Positions 9,025 to 17,588 of a stretch of DNA of 64,000 nucleotides are shown here, one piece after another (position 1 is the stretch's first letter; the number at the start of each line of letters is the position of its first letter). This DNA comes from Actinoplanes solisilvae (GTDB taxonomy: Bacteria > Actinomycetota > Actinomycetes > Mycobacteriales > Micromonosporaceae). Location: positions 791,869 to 855,868 of the forward strand of contig NZ_RJAC01000002.1 in the NCBI RefSeq assembly GCF_003999975.1, in the 5' to 3' direction. A program made the position numbers and the translations under genes. The notes beneath the pieces were generated by a model. The model was given only the letters and a program-made list of their open reading frames with translations, searched no databases and was not told the origin of the DNA.

Positions 9025-9043
9025 GACTTTATGCGGTAAAGTT
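9025..9043. promoter_or_regulatory. Palindromic operator 2 overlapping the promoter
   Basis: GACTTTATGCGGTAAAGTTC carries ACTTTA-N5-TAAAGT. It contains TAAAGT at 9037-9042, a plausible -10 element eight bases before the ATG at 9050. The first gene has no ribosome-binding site and may be leaderless. Occupation of this site would block transcription. Confidence 0.6.
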
Positions 9044-9049
9044 CTTTGC

Positions 9050-9682
9050 ATGACCCCGATCGACGACGACGCCCCACCCGTCAACCCGGCCGAGTCACTC
9101 GCGCTGATCGCTCGCGAGCGGGCCAACCTCGGCCGCGAGCTCACGCCCGACCCCCGCCTGATGTTCTGGCCGTGGGGCTTCGCGTGGCTGGTCGGCTTCA
9201 CGTTCTTCTTCCTGCGCTTCGGCCCCGACGGCCGGGTCATCGTCGACCTGCCCGCGTGGCTGCCGCTGCTGGTCCTGACCGCTCTGTTCATCGCCGCCGG
9301 CATCATCACCGGCGTCGCCGGCAGCAAGGTCAGCCGCCGCATCAAGGGCCCGAGCAACCGCCAGGGCCTGATGTACGGGTTGAGTTGGTCGATCGCCTTC
9401 ACCGCGTTTTCCACCGTTTTCGCCCAGTTCAGCGGCGATCTGCCCGAGGCGCGGGCGGGCCTGCTCTGGGCCGGCGGCATGGTCGCGCTCACCGGCGCCC
9501 TGCACATGGCCGGGGGCGCTATCTGGGACGACCGCAACCTCTTCGTCCTCGGCGCCTGGACGAGTGTCATCAACATCGTCGGCGTCATCGTCGGCCCGGG
9601 GTGGCACTCGCTGATCGTCGCGGTGGCCGGTGGCGGCGGCATGATCGTCGCCGGCCTGGTCGGGTGGATGCGGCTGCGATGA
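9050..9682 (+). CDS. Membrane protein of ABC-transporter operon
   Basis: A 210-residue protein with a polar N-terminus (about 35 residues with PAESLALIARERANLGREL) followed by six or so hydrophobic segments, for example FAWLVGFTFFFLRF, LPLLVLTALFIAAGIITGVAG and LIVAVAGGGGMIVAGLVGW. No enzymatic motif is visible. It starts directly after twin operator palindromes without a ribosome-binding site, and its stop overlaps the next start (ATGA). It belongs to the same operon as a regulator, an ATPase and a permease, and probably acts as an accessory membrane subunit or sensor. Confidence 0.8.
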   Translation: MTPIDDDAPPVNPAESLALIARERANLGRELTPDPRLMFWPWGFAWLVGFTFFFLRFGPDGRVIVDLPAWLPLLVLTALFIAAGIITGVAGSKVSRRIKGPSNRQGLMYGLSWSIAFTAFSTVFAQFSGDLPEARAGLLWAGGMVALTGALHMAGGAIWDDRNLFVLGAWTSVINIVGVIVGPGWHSLIVAVAGGGGMIVAGLVGWMRLR

Positions 9683-10005
9683 CCGACCAGAGCGAACCCG
9701 GCGTGACCGAGCTCGACCCCGTCATCCACGCCCAGGCCCGGCTGCGCGTCGTCTCCGCCCTCTCGGTGTTGCGCGACGACGACCGCATCACCTTCCCCCG
9801 CCTTCAGGAGTCGCTGCGCATGACCGCCGGCAACCTCTCCGTCCACCTGCGCAAGCTCGAGGACGCGGGCTACGTCGAGGTCACCAAGACCCACCACGGC
9901 CGTACGCCCGCCACCCTGGTGCGGCTCACGCGGCGCGGCCGGCTCGCCTTCGACGACTACACCGCGGCGCTGCGCGCGCTGCTGAACCCGCAGGAGGAGT
10001 CATGA
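9679..10005 (+). CDS. Winged helix-turn-helix regulator (MarR/ArsR-like) of the ABC operon
   Basis: A 108-residue DNA-binding protein consisting almost entirely of a winged helix: ARLRVVSALSVLRDDDRITFPRLQESLRMTAGNLSVHLRKLEDAGYVEV, with the recognition helix at GNLSVHLRKLE and the wing at THHGRTPATLVRLTRRG. Proteins of this type often accompany membrane proteins and ABC exporters and repress their own operon. It overlaps its neighbours by four bases on both sides (ATGA), so its dose is coupled to theirs. Confidence 0.87.
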   Translation: MTDQSEPGVTELDPVIHAQARLRVVSALSVLRDDDRITFPRLQESLRMTAGNLSVHLRKLEDAGYVEVTKTHHGRTPATLVRLTRRGRLAFDDYTAALRALLNPQEES

Positions 10006-10880
10006 CCCTGGCCCGCGCCGTCGACGTGTCCCGCCACTATGGCGACAAGGTCGCTCTCGACCGGGTCTCGTTCGACGTCGAGGCCGGCGAGCTGGTCGGC
10101 CTGCTCGGTCCCAACGGCGCCGGCAAGAGCACGCTGGTCAACCTGCTCACCGGTATCCGGCGCCCGACGTCGGGCCGGGTCGAGCTGCTGGGCGGCGACC
10201 CGCGGTTGGCGGCCAGCCGCCGCCTGCTCGGTGTGACTCCACAGGAGACGGGCGTGCCCGCCTCGCTGCGCGTCGGCGAGGTTGTCGATTTCGTGTCCGC
10301 CCACTACGACAATCCGCTGCCCCGGGGTGAGGTGCTCGAGCGATTCGGGCTCACCGACCTTGTACGACGCCAGACCGGCGGCCTGTCCGGCGGTGAGAAG
10401 AGGCGGGTGGCGGTCGCGCTCGCCTTCGTCGGCCGGCCTCGCATCGTGTTCCTCGACGAGCCGACCACCGGCCTCGACGTGCAGGCTCGCCGGCTGCTGT
10501 GGGACGGCATCCGTTCCTTCCACGCCGACGGTGGCACGGTCGTGCTGACCAGCCACTACCTGGAAGAGATCGAGGCATTGGCCCGGCGGGTGGTGGTGAT
10601 CGGGGGTGGCCGGGTGCTCGCCGACGACACGGTCGAGGCCGTACGCGGTCTGGTCGCCGTCCGCCGGGTCAGCCTGACGGTGCGCGAGCCGTTGCCCGAA
10701 TTGGCCGGCGTGACGGAGACCGAGCGCGACGGCGACCGCGTACACCTGCTGACCGCCGACGCCGACCGCCTCGTTCGCGACCTGGTGACGTACGGCATCG
10801 CCTTTGTTGATCTTGAAGTGCGCCCGACCTCGCTCGAAGAGGCCTTCCTCGCTCTGACCCGCCAACCGGCTCCCGCCTAG
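10002..10880 (+). CDS. ABC transporter ATP-binding protein
   Basis: A 292-residue ATPase. Walker A GPNGAGKST is at residues 36-44, followed by the Q-loop (GVTPQETG), signature LSGGEKRRVAVALA, Walker B IVFLDEPTTGLD and the switch His in LTSHYLEEIEAL. The C-terminal 80 residues are the extension found in CcmA/DrrA-type exporter ATPases. AGGAGG precedes the ATG, which overlaps the regulator stop. It energises the permease encoded next. Confidence 0.93.
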   Translation: MTLARAVDVSRHYGDKVALDRVSFDVEAGELVGLLGPNGAGKSTLVNLLTGIRRPTSGRVELLGGDPRLAASRRLLGVTPQETGVPASLRVGEVVDFVSAHYDNPLPRGEVLERFGLTDLVRRQTGGLSGGEKRRVAVALAFVGRPRIVFLDEPTTGLDVQARRLLWDGIRSFHADGGTVVLTSHYLEEIEALARRVVVIGGGRVLADDTVEAVRGLVAVRRVSLTVREPLPELAGVTETERDGDRVHLLTADADRLVRDLVTYGIAFVDLEVRPTSLEEAFLALTRQPAPA

Positions 10881-10889
10881 GAGGATCCG

Positions 10890-11630
10890 TTGTCGTCGCT
10901 CGCGCTCACCCACGCCCGTTTCCAGCTCCTCGAGACCTTCCGCATCCCGATCGCCGTCTTCGGCAGCGCGTTCTTCCCGTCGGCGGCCATGCTCGCCTTC
11001 GTCGTACCGTTCGTCGGTGACAACGCCGAGTACGCGACCTACGCCACCGTTTCGATGATCACGTTCTCGGTGATGACGACCAACCTCTTCCAGCACGGCG
11101 TGGGCGTCTCGGAGGACCGGGCGCAACCCTGGGATCCGTACGTCCGCACTCTTCCCGCCGGAGCCCTGCCCCGCTTCGCCGGCCGCATCCTGGCCGGGCT
11201 GTGCCTGATGGCCGTCTCGCTCGTGCCCGTCGTGCTGATCGCCTGGCTGCTCACCGAGGCCACCACGACCCCGCTCGGCTTTGTGATCACCGCCGTGACG
11301 ACCGCCGTCATCGCGGTGCCGTTCATCCTGATGGGACTCGCCATCGGCTATTCGATGCCGCAGAAGGCGGCCGTCGTGGTGGCCCAGGTGCTGTTCTTCC
11401 CGCTCGCCTTCCTGGGCGGGCTGATGACCGGGCCGGGCATGGCGCCGGGCATCGTCGAAGATCTGGCACCCTATCTGCCGACCGGTGGCGCGGCCCGGCT
11501 CATGTGGGCCGCGGTCGGCGACTTCCCCTACGACCCGGGCTCGATCATCACGCTCGTGGCCTGGACGATCGTGCTCGGAGCGCTCGCGGTATGGGCCTAT
11601 CGGCGCGACGAGGGTCGGCGGTTCAGCTAG
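10890..11630 (+). CDS. ABC-2 type transporter permease
   Basis: A 246-residue membrane protein with six hydrophobic segments in the ABC-2 arrangement, including MLAFVVPFVG, SLVPVVLIAWLL and the late AVVVAQVLFFPLAFLGGLMTGPG segment before the final helix. It starts at TTG with AGGAGG seven bases upstream, nine bases after the ATPase gene. With that ATPase it should form an exporter. The substrate is unknown; drug or antimicrobial peptide export is a common role for this layout. Confidence 0.9.
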   Translation: MSSLALTHARFQLLETFRIPIAVFGSAFFPSAAMLAFVVPFVGDNAEYATYATVSMITFSVMTTNLFQHGVGVSEDRAQPWDPYVRTLPAGALPRFAGRILAGLCLMAVSLVPVVLIAWLLTEATTTPLGFVITAVTTAVIAVPFILMGLAIGYSMPQKAAVVVAQVLFFPLAFLGGLMTGPGMAPGIVEDLAPYLPTGGAARLMWAAVGDFPYDPGSIITLVAWTIVLGALAVWAYRRDEGRRFS

Positions 11631-11680
11631 AACAACGACACTTAAGCCTGTCCAAAGGTGCACGGTGCGACGATGCGGCC

Positions 11681-12436
11681 ATGACCCCATCGACACCCGG
11701 ATCTCCTGCCTGGGTCGATCTCGGCACCGCCGATCTCGAAGACGCGCAACGGTTCTACACCGCGCTGTTCGGGTGGACGGCGGAGGTTTCCGGCGATTAC
11801 GTCACCTTCCTCCGAAACGGGCTGCCGGTGGCCGGCGCGGGCCCGCTCTACGGGGCGGGCCAGCCGACGGCGTGGAGCACCTACATCCGCACACGCGACG
11901 CCGACGAGGTCACCGCCCAGGTGGCCGCGGCCGGCGGAAAGGTGCTGGTGCCGCCGTTCGACGTGCAGGACCAGGGCCGCATGGCCGCGTTCCTCGACCC
12001 GGGCGGCGCACCTTTCAGCGTGTGGGAGCCGGGCACGATGCGCGGCGCGGAGCTCTTCGACGTGCCCGGTTCGGTCACGTGGAACGAGCTGAACACCCGC
12101 GACCTCGATGGCGCGATGGCGTTCTACCACGCGGTGTTCGGCTGGCAGTTCCGCAACAGCTCGATGTCAGGCGTGCCCTACGTGGTGGCTAAGGTGCGCG
12201 AGACGCCGGTCTGCGGCCTGCAGCAAATGCTCCCGCAGGACTGGCCGGACGATGTCACTCCGCATTGGATGGTCTATTTCGCGGTGCACGACTGCGACGA
12301 CGCGGCCGAGCACACGCTGGCGTTGGGCGGTGTCGTCGTGCAACCGCCGACGACTCTCCCCATCGGACGCTACGCCCTGCTGGCCGACCCGCAAGGCGGC
12401 CTGTTCTCGGTGTTAGGAGCGAACGGGCACGACTAG
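11681..12436 (+). CDS. VOC family protein with two glyoxalase-like domains
   Basis: A 251-residue protein with two vicinal-oxygen-chelate modules in tandem. The first begins PAWVDLGTADLEDAQRFYTALFGWTAE, the second SVTWNELNTRDLDGAMAFYHAVFGWQF, each ending with an FSVWEPG or FSVLGANG strand. Such proteins include bleomycin-binding and hydroxylase-like members; no specific activity can be assigned. Its last 24 bases overlap the convergent btuD gene. Confidence 0.87.
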   Translation: MTPSTPGSPAWVDLGTADLEDAQRFYTALFGWTAEVSGDYVTFLRNGLPVAGAGPLYGAGQPTAWSTYIRTRDADEVTAQVAAAGGKVLVPPFDVQDQGRMAAFLDPGGAPFSVWEPGTMRGAELFDVPGSVTWNELNTRDLDGAMAFYHAVFGWQFRNSSMSGVPYVVAKVRETPVCGLQQMLPQDWPDDVTPHWMVYFAVHDCDDAAEHTLALGGVVVQPPTTLPIGRYALLADPQGGLFSVLGANGHD

Positions 12437-13189
12437 CGGGCCGTGCTCGCCCTCGATGACCCGCACCCGCACCCGGTAGTGCTTGGCCAGGTTCTCCTCG
12501 GTGAGCACCTCGCGGGCCGTCCCGGCGGCCACGACCGTGCCCTCGGCGAGCAGAACGATCCGGTCGGCGTACTCCCCGGCCGTGGTCAGGTCGTGCATCG
12601 TCGTCAGCACGGTCAGCGCCCGCTCCTGGCGCAGCCGGTCGATGAGCTCGAGCACCTCCTGCTGGTGGCCGATGTCGAGCGCGCTGGTCGGCTCGTCGAG
12701 CAGCAGAACGCCGGCCCCTTGAGCGAGCGCCCGCGCCAGGAAGACACGCTGCCGCTCGCCGCCCGAGAGCGTCTCGAGCCGCCGATCGGCGAAGCGCGTC
12801 ACGTCGAGCGACTCGAGGACCTCCTCGACGGCGGCGATGTCGGCCACCGATTCCCGCCCCAGAGGTGCGATATAGGGCGTACGGCCCAGGAGCGCGTAAT
12901 CGAGCACGCGCATCGCCGACGGGACCGTGGGCGACTGGGTCACCGTGGCGATCGTCTTCGCCCGCTCGCGCCGGTGCAGGCGGTCGACCGGGGTCCCGTT
13001 CAGCTCGACCGTGCCGGCGAAGGGCAGCAGACCGCCGATCGCCCGCAGCGCCGTGGACTTGCCCGCCCCGTTCGGCCCGATCACGGTGACCCACTCGCCC
13101 CGGGCCACGTCCAGATCGACGCCGTCCACGATCAAGTTCCCGTCCAGGCGTACGCGGAGGGCTTGGACCCGAATGGCCAGGTCACTCAT
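12413..13189 (-). CDS. btuD: Vitamin B12 ABC importer, ATP-binding protein
   Basis: A 258-residue ATPase of the FecE/BtuD family. Walker A GPNGAGKST is at residues 38-46, the Q-loop is in TVTQSPTVPSA, the signature LSGGERQRVFLARALAQG, Walker B VLLLDEPTSALD and the switch His in TTMHDLTTAGEY. It is the third gene of an operon with a binding protein and a FecCD permease, overlapping the latter by four bases. A cobalamin riboswitch at the operon front points to corrinoid rather than siderophore transport. Confidence 0.88.
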   Translation of the reverse strand: MSDLAIRVQALRVRLDGNLIVDGVDLDVARGEWVTVIGPNGAGKSTALRAIGGLLPFAGTVELNGTPVDRLHRRERAKTIATVTQSPTVPSAMRVLDYALLGRTPYIAPLGRESVADIAAVEEVLESLDVTRFADRRLETLSGGERQRVFLARALAQGAGVLLLDEPTSALDIGHQQEVLELIDRLRQERALTVLTTMHDLTTAGEYADRIVLLAEGTVVAAGTAREVLTEENLAKHYRVRVRVIEGEHGPLVVPVRS

Positions 13190-14271
13190 GACGAGACCGC
13201 CCGGCTGCGCCGCAGCACCACGATGAAGAACGGCGCGCCGAAGAAGGCCGTGATCACGCCGATCGGGATCTCGGCCTGGCCCCCGGCGGTGCGCGCGAAC
13301 AGGTCGGCCAGGGCCAGGAAGGCGCCCCCGAAGAGCACCGACAGCGGCAGGATCGAGCGATAGCTAGGCCCGGCCAGCAGGCGCATGGTGTGCGGCACGA
13401 TGATGCCGACGAACCCGATCAGGCCTGACACCGAGACCGCGGCCGCCGTGCCCAGCGAGGCCGCCACAATCAGCAGGTAGCGGCTGCGCTGCGGATGCAG
13501 ACCCAGCCCGGTCGCCTCCTCGTCGCCGACGGTCAGCACGTCGAGTTCGCGCCGCTGGGACAGAACGATCACGGCGGTCAGGACGGCGTAGGGCAGCACG
13601 ATCAGCACGTCGTGCCAGCCCGCCGTGGCAAGTCGGCCGAGCAGCCACGAATAGACCTCGCGCAGCGTCTCGACGTTGCGCTGCAGAAGGTAGGTCTGCC
13701 CGGCGGCCAGGAAAGCCGAGACCGCGACCCCGGCCAGGATCAGCGTGGCGGGCGAACGGTCGCGGCCCCCGGCCGCCCCGAGCAGCCAGGTCATCGCGAC
13801 CGCGATCAGCGCCCCGGCGAACGCGGCGACCGGCACCCCGATCGGCAGGTCGGAGGTGACGTCGCCGACGGCCCCGGTGCGCAGCGAGATCACCGCGGTC
13901 ACGCCGAGGCCCGCGCCGGCCGCGACGCCGAGCAGGTGCGGGTCGGCCAGCGGGTTGCGGAAGACCCCCTGATAGGCGGCGCCGGCCAGGGCGAGCAGCC
14001 CGCCCACGAGCAGGCCGAGCACCACCCGGGGCAGGCGCAGCTCGGTCAGGATCGCCACCTCGCGGGTGGTGAGGCCGCTGTGCAGGTGCACGCCGGGCAG
14101 CAGGTTGAGCAGCTCGATCGCGACCCCGCCGGGCGGCAGCGAGACCGACCCGAAGGCCAGCCCCGCGATCGCCGCGACCAGCACCGCGACGATGCCACCG
14201 GCCAGCCAGCCGGCGCGCAGACCGGCCGGCTTGACGACGCCCCGGGACCGTCCCCGGAGCGCCGCGGTCAT
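13186..14271 (-). CDS. btuC: Vitamin B12 ABC importer, permease (FecCD family)
   Basis: A 361-residue integral membrane protein of the FecCD/BtuC family with about ten hydrophobic helices. Family segments include LRLPRVVLGLLVGGLLALAG, GVFRNPLADPHLLGVAAGAG, ATGLGLHPQR (the coupling region that contacts the ATPase) and GFVGIIVPHTMRLLAGP. It forms the channel with btuD. Both junctions are ATGA overlaps, so the three genes are co-translated. Confidence 0.9.
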   Translation of the reverse strand: MTAALRGRSRGVVKPAGLRAGWLAGGIVAVLVAAIAGLAFGSVSLPPGGVAIELLNLLPGVHLHSGLTTREVAILTELRLPRVVLGLLVGGLLALAGAAYQGVFRNPLADPHLLGVAAGAGLGVTAVISLRTGAVGDVTSDLPIGVPVAAFAGALIAVAMTWLLGAAGGRDRSPATLILAGVAVSAFLAAGQTYLLQRNVETLREVYSWLLGRLATAGWHDVLIVLPYAVLTAVIVLSQRRELDVLTVGDEEATGLGLHPQRSRYLLIVAASLGTAAAVSVSGLIGFVGIIVPHTMRLLAGPSYRSILPLSVLFGGAFLALADLFARTAGGQAEIPIGVITAFFGAPFFIVVLRRSRAVSS

Positions 14272-15197
14272 GAGGGGACCTTGGCCAAGGCGTCGGCGAC
14301 CGAACGCACGAGGTCGACGGTGCGCGGGCCCCAGCGCGAGGCGATGTCGTCATCGAGGGGGTAGATCTGGCCGGTCTTGACCGCGGTGACGGTGCTCCAG
14401 CCCTTGCGCGCCGTGACGGTCTGCACCGACTGCTGGCAGCACTTCGTGTCGGCCAGGAAGACGGTGTCGGGGTTGGCCTTGACCAGCGCCTCCGCGGAGA
14501 GCTGCGGATAGCCGCCCTTGGATCCGTCCGCGTCGGCCGCGTCGGCCACGTTCTTCATGCCGAAGAGCGAGAAGATCGAACCCACGAACGTCTTCGAGGT
14601 GACCGTGTAGAGCGTCGGGTCGAGCTCGTAGTAGTAACTCAGCGGCGTGGTGCGGGCCGGCACGTCCTTGACGATCTTGTCGATGTCGGCCTTCATGCGG
14701 GTGCTCAGGGCCGTGGCCTCGTCCGCATGGCCGGTCAGCGTGCCCAGCTCGCCGATCTCTTTGTAGGTCCCGTCGAGGTCGGCTGCGGCCGGGACCAGGA
14801 GCACCGGGATCTTGAGGGCGCCGAGCTGCGACACGATCTTGTCGATGTCGTTGGAGAGCACCACCAGATCGGGGTCCTTGGCCGCGATCGCCTCGGCGTT
14901 CGGCTTGAAACCGGAGAGGTCGGTCTTGGGCGCGTCGGCCGGGTAGGTCGACTGGTCGTCGACCGCCGTGACCTGCGGCCCCGCCCCGATGGCGAAGAGC
15001 ATCTCGGTGGCGGTCGCGCTGAGCGAGACGATCTTCTCGGGCCGCTTGTCGAGCGTGAGATCACCGACGGTCGCCGGGAAGGCCGCGGCGCTCGCGCTCG
15101 ACGGCGGCGAGCTCGACGGCTCGGTGCTGTCGCCGCAGGCACCGGCGATCATCAAGGTCGACACCGCGACGAGGGCGGTGAGCAGGCGAGGTCTCAT
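14268..15197 (-). CDS. btuF: Vitamin B12-binding lipoprotein
   Basis: A 309-residue substrate-binding lipoprotein. An N-terminal signal with lipobox IAGAC is followed by a Ser/Pro linker, then a periplasmic-binding fold of the BtuF/FhuD class: RPEKIVSLSATATEMLFAIGAGPQVTAVD, AKDPDLVVLSND and ANPDTVFLADTKCCQQS. It captures the ligand outside the membrane. The family also binds haem and siderophores, but the cobalamin riboswitch in the leader makes cobalamin or another corrinoid the likely ligand. Confidence 0.88.
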   Translation of the reverse strand: MRPRLLTALVAVSTLMIAGACGDSTEPSSSPPSSASAAAFPATVGDLTLDKRPEKIVSLSATATEMLFAIGAGPQVTAVDDQSTYPADAPKTDLSGFKPNAEAIAAKDPDLVVLSNDIDKIVSQLGALKIPVLLVPAAADLDGTYKEIGELGTLTGHADEATALSTRMKADIDKIVKDVPARTTPLSYYYELDPTLYTVTSKTFVGSIFSLFGMKNVADAADADGSKGGYPQLSAEALVKANPDTVFLADTKCCQQSVQTVTARKGWSTVTAVKTGQIYPLDDDIASRWGPRTVDLVRSVADALAKVPS

Positions 15198-15282
15198 GAG
15201 GTCCTCCGGTCGGCCGGGTGCGTTTGCTTCGCCGACGGGAGACCGCCCGCGAGGCGCCCCTCCCCGGGAGCGCTGGTTCGCG

Positions 15283-15385
15283 ACCGCGCTCAGGCGACCT
15301 GGCTCGACCCATGACGGGCCACACAGTTGCGGGACAGCGCCGGGTTCACACCGGCTTCGCTGAGACGCGGTCCCCGTGACGCTAT
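15283..15385 (-). ncRNA. Cobalamin (AdoCbl-type) riboswitch
   Basis: On the minus strand, upstream of btuF, the leader contains AAGCCGGTGTGAACCCGGCG, then CTGTCCCGCAACTGTG, and the B12 box GAGCCAGGTCGCCTG. These are the conserved core elements, in order, of the cobalamin riboswitch, whose consensus has GCCGGTGxGAATCCGGCGCTGxCCCGCAACTGT and a GAGYCAGGA-x-CCTG box. Ligand binding should reduce expression of the importer. About 85 bases separate it from the start codon, enough for an expression platform. Confidence 0.93.
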
Positions 15386-15433
15386 CCCACGCTCTGCGTG
15401 ATCAACCGGCTGGTTCCGCCGGGTTGGCCTCGG

Positions 15434-15742
15434 TCACTTCGCGCGGTCGGCGTCCGGCTCGACTTTGTCGCCCGCGCGGTCGCCCTCGGCGGCCGCGTCC
15501 TCGTCGCCGGCGAGCGCGGCGCGCAGCCGCTGCTTCTCGGCCGCGCGGCGACCCAGGGCCCCGGCGAGCTGCTCGTTCGTCTGGTTACGCCACTTGGCCA
15601 GCAGGAAGTACGACAGCACCATGGACACGACGATCGCGATCATGCCCGACACCAGGATGTTGAGCGGGAACATCGAGAGCAGCAGAAGGACCACCGCGAA
15701 CAGGCCGACGCGCGCGAGCGTGTACTTGATGGCGGGATGCAT
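15434..15742 (-). CDS. DUF4229-like small membrane protein
   Basis: A 102-residue protein starting MHPAIKYTLARVGLFAVV with GAGGAGAGAG upstream. It has two hydrophobic helices (LARVGLFAVVLLLLSMF and LVSGMIAIVVSMVLSYFLL) and a charged cytosolic tail rich in Ala, Glu and Asp. This matches DUF4229 proteins of actinobacteria, whose function is unknown. It lies just downstream of another small membrane protein gene on the same strand, with ten bases between them. Confidence 0.8.
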   Translation of the reverse strand: MHPAIKYTLARVGLFAVVLLLLSMFPLNILVSGMIAIVVSMVLSYFLLAKWRNQTNEQLAGALGRRAAEKQRLRAALAGDEDAAAEGDRAGDKVEPDADRAK

Positions 15743-15752
15743 GTCTCTCTCC

Positions 15753-16181
15753 TCAACCTGCCCGGTGGCTGAGCCACCGCAGGCCATAAAACCAGACCAG
15801 GCAATAGACGACAGTCAGAGCGGCGGCGCCGACCAGACCGCTGACCAGGGTCGGGAACTGGCTCGCCGCGAAACCGGCCAGGGTCAGCCCGGCGACCACG
15901 CCGAAGCCCGCGGCCAGCAGCACGACCACCACCCGCGAGGCGCCGAAACCCTCGGCCCGGAACTCCTCGACGAACAGCCACACCGGCAGGATGATCGCCA
16001 GCCAGCCGCTGGTCGCGCCGAACTCGGAGATGCGGGTCAGCGACAGGATCGCCTCGAGGATCAGCAGCAGGACAGCACCGGTCACCAGCCCGGCCAGGGC
16101 GGTGCCGAGCAGGTCACCGATCGTGCTCAGGCGTCCATTGGGGTCGCGGCGCGGACGGCGCGCACTCTTCGTGTCGGTCAT
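15753..16181 (-). CDS. Hypothetical membrane protein
   Basis: A 142-residue protein with a basic N-terminus (KSARRPRRDPNGR) and four predicted helices, including LGTALAGLVTGAVLLLILEAIL and VVVVLLAAGFGVVAGLTLAGFA. No family motif is recognised. It sits between mqnE (46 bases upstream) and the DUF4229-like gene on the same strand, so it may be cotranscribed with mqnE, but nothing ties it to menaquinone chemistry. Confidence 0.75.
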   Translation of the reverse strand: MTDTKSARRPRRDPNGRLSTIGDLLGTALAGLVTGAVLLLILEAILSLTRISEFGATSGWLAIILPVWLFVEEFRAEGFGASRVVVVLLAAGFGVVAGLTLAGFAASQFPTLVSGLVGAAALTVVYCLVWFYGLRWLSHRAG

Positions 16182-16227
16182 GACAACCCGAGGGTACGCC
16201 AGCAGGCCGCGACCCTGATGAGCCGTG

Positions 16228-17397
16228 TCAGGCCCACACCTTCTGCGGCTCGCTGCGGCGCTCGGCCAGCGAGGGGGCGGGGGCGTACTCGCGGACGACC
16301 TCGTAGCGAGTGTTCCGCTCGACCGGCTGGAAACCGGCGTCCCAGATCAGGTCGAGCAGGTCGTCGCGGTGCATGGTGTTCGGGGTGCCGTACGAGTCGG
16401 CGTCGTGAGTGATCTTGTATTCGACCACCGAGCCGTCGAGGTCGTCGGCGCCGAAGTTCAGCGAGAGCTGGGCGACCGACAGGCCGTGCATGACCCAGAA
16501 GTTCTTTAGATGCCGCACGTTGTCGAGCATCAGACGGGACACGGCGAACGTCTTGAGCGACTCGGCCGGCGCGGCCATGGTCGTACGCTCCTGGATGCGG
16601 TTGCGGACCTTGCCGTCCTGCGAGTCGACGAAGTCGTGCTGGTAGCGCAGCGGGATGAAAACCGCGAAGCCACCGGTCTCGTCCTGCAGCTCACGCAGCC
16701 GCAGCACGTGATCGACACGGTGGCGAGGCTCCTCGATGTGGCCGTAGAGCATGGTCGCCGGCGTACGCATGCCCTTCTGGTGGGCCAGCCGGTGAATGCG
16801 CGACCAGTCCTCCCAGTGGCAGTTGTGGTCGACGATGTGCTGCCGGACCTCCCAGTCGAAGATCTCGGCGCCGCCGCCGGTCAGCGACTCGAGCCCGGCG
16901 TCCATCAGCTCGTCGAGGATCTCGCTCGCGGGCAGCCCGCTGATCTTCTCGAACCACTGCACCTCGGTGGCCGTGAAGCACTTGAGCTTCACGTTCGGCA
17001 GCGCGGCCTTCAGCTCGCGCAGCACCTTGGGGTAATAGCGCCAGGGGAGGCTGGGGTGCAGGCCGTTGACGATGTGCAACTCGGTGAGCTGCTCGTCCTC
17101 CATCTCCTTGGCCTTACGCACGGCCTCGTCGATGCGCATCGTGTACGCGTCCTTCTCGCCGGGCTTGCGCTGGAAGGAGCAATACGCACAACTGGCGCTG
17201 CACACGTTGGTCAGGTTGAGGTGACGGTTGACGTTGAACATCACCCGGTCACCGTTGAGCTCGGTGCGCCGGTGGTGAGCCAGCCGGCCGAGCCAGGCCA
17301 GGTCGTCGCTCGCGTAGAGCGCCTCGCCGTCCTCGCGGCTCAGCCGCTCACCGGCGTAGACCTTCGCCTCGAGCTCGCGTTTCAGCCCGGCATCCAT
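16228..17397 (-). CDS. mqnE: Aminodeoxyfutalosine synthase MqnE
   Basis: Radical SAM enzyme that joins 3-enolpyruvylbenzoate, the MqnA product, to the adenosine part of SAM, giving 6-amino-6-deoxyfutalosine. The 389-residue protein has the radical SAM cluster motif CSASCAYC within LNLTNVCSASCAYCSFQRKPGE, plus LTELHIVNGLHPSLPWRYY, GLESLTGGGAEIFDWEVR and LNFGADDLDGSVVEYKI, which fit MqnE better than the related cyclase MqnC. GAGGGG lies five bases before the ATG. Confidence 0.92.
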   Translation of the reverse strand: MDAGLKRELEAKVYAGERLSREDGEALYASDDLAWLGRLAHHRRTELNGDRVMFNVNRHLNLTNVCSASCAYCSFQRKPGEKDAYTMRIDEAVRKAKEMEDEQLTELHIVNGLHPSLPWRYYPKVLRELKAALPNVKLKCFTATEVQWFEKISGLPASEILDELMDAGLESLTGGGAEIFDWEVRQHIVDHNCHWEDWSRIHRLAHQKGMRTPATMLYGHIEEPRHRVDHVLRLRELQDETGGFAVFIPLRYQHDFVDSQDGKVRNRIQERTTMAAPAESLKTFAVSRLMLDNVRHLKNFWVMHGLSVAQLSLNFGADDLDGSVVEYKITHDADSYGTPNTMHRDDLLDLIWDAGFQPVERNTRYEVVREYAPAPSLAERRSEPQKVWA

Positions 17398-17588
17398 GTG
17401 CGCCCCTCTCGACCACGTCGCCGTCGAGCCTACGTCCGGGCCTCGGCCGACCGTCTGGCGCGGGCCGCCGTTCGCTCAATTCCCAGCCTTCTTTCACCTG
17501 GGATCAATCGACAGGTGTGTCCATCTTGCTGTAAGTCTTTAGGGGGAACGGAACGCGGCGCCCCCACGCCGCGACGGACGGGGAGCAC

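Noticed and set aside
8760..9049. Chromosomal replication origin suggested by DnaA boxes
   Set aside because: Only four boxes are present, no AT-rich unwinding region is seen, and dnaA, dnaN or other origin genes are absent.
11638..11665. CACTTAAGCCTGTCCAAAGGTGC resembling a dispersed intergenic repeat
   Set aside because: Only one copy occurs in the window, so it cannot be called a repeat here.
17440..17588. Possible c-di-AMP (ydaO) riboswitch before the NlpC/P60 gene
   Set aside because: GGGGGAACGG and a short hairpin are present, but the conserved GGGTGAATC-like and GCCGAACCC-like blocks are not.
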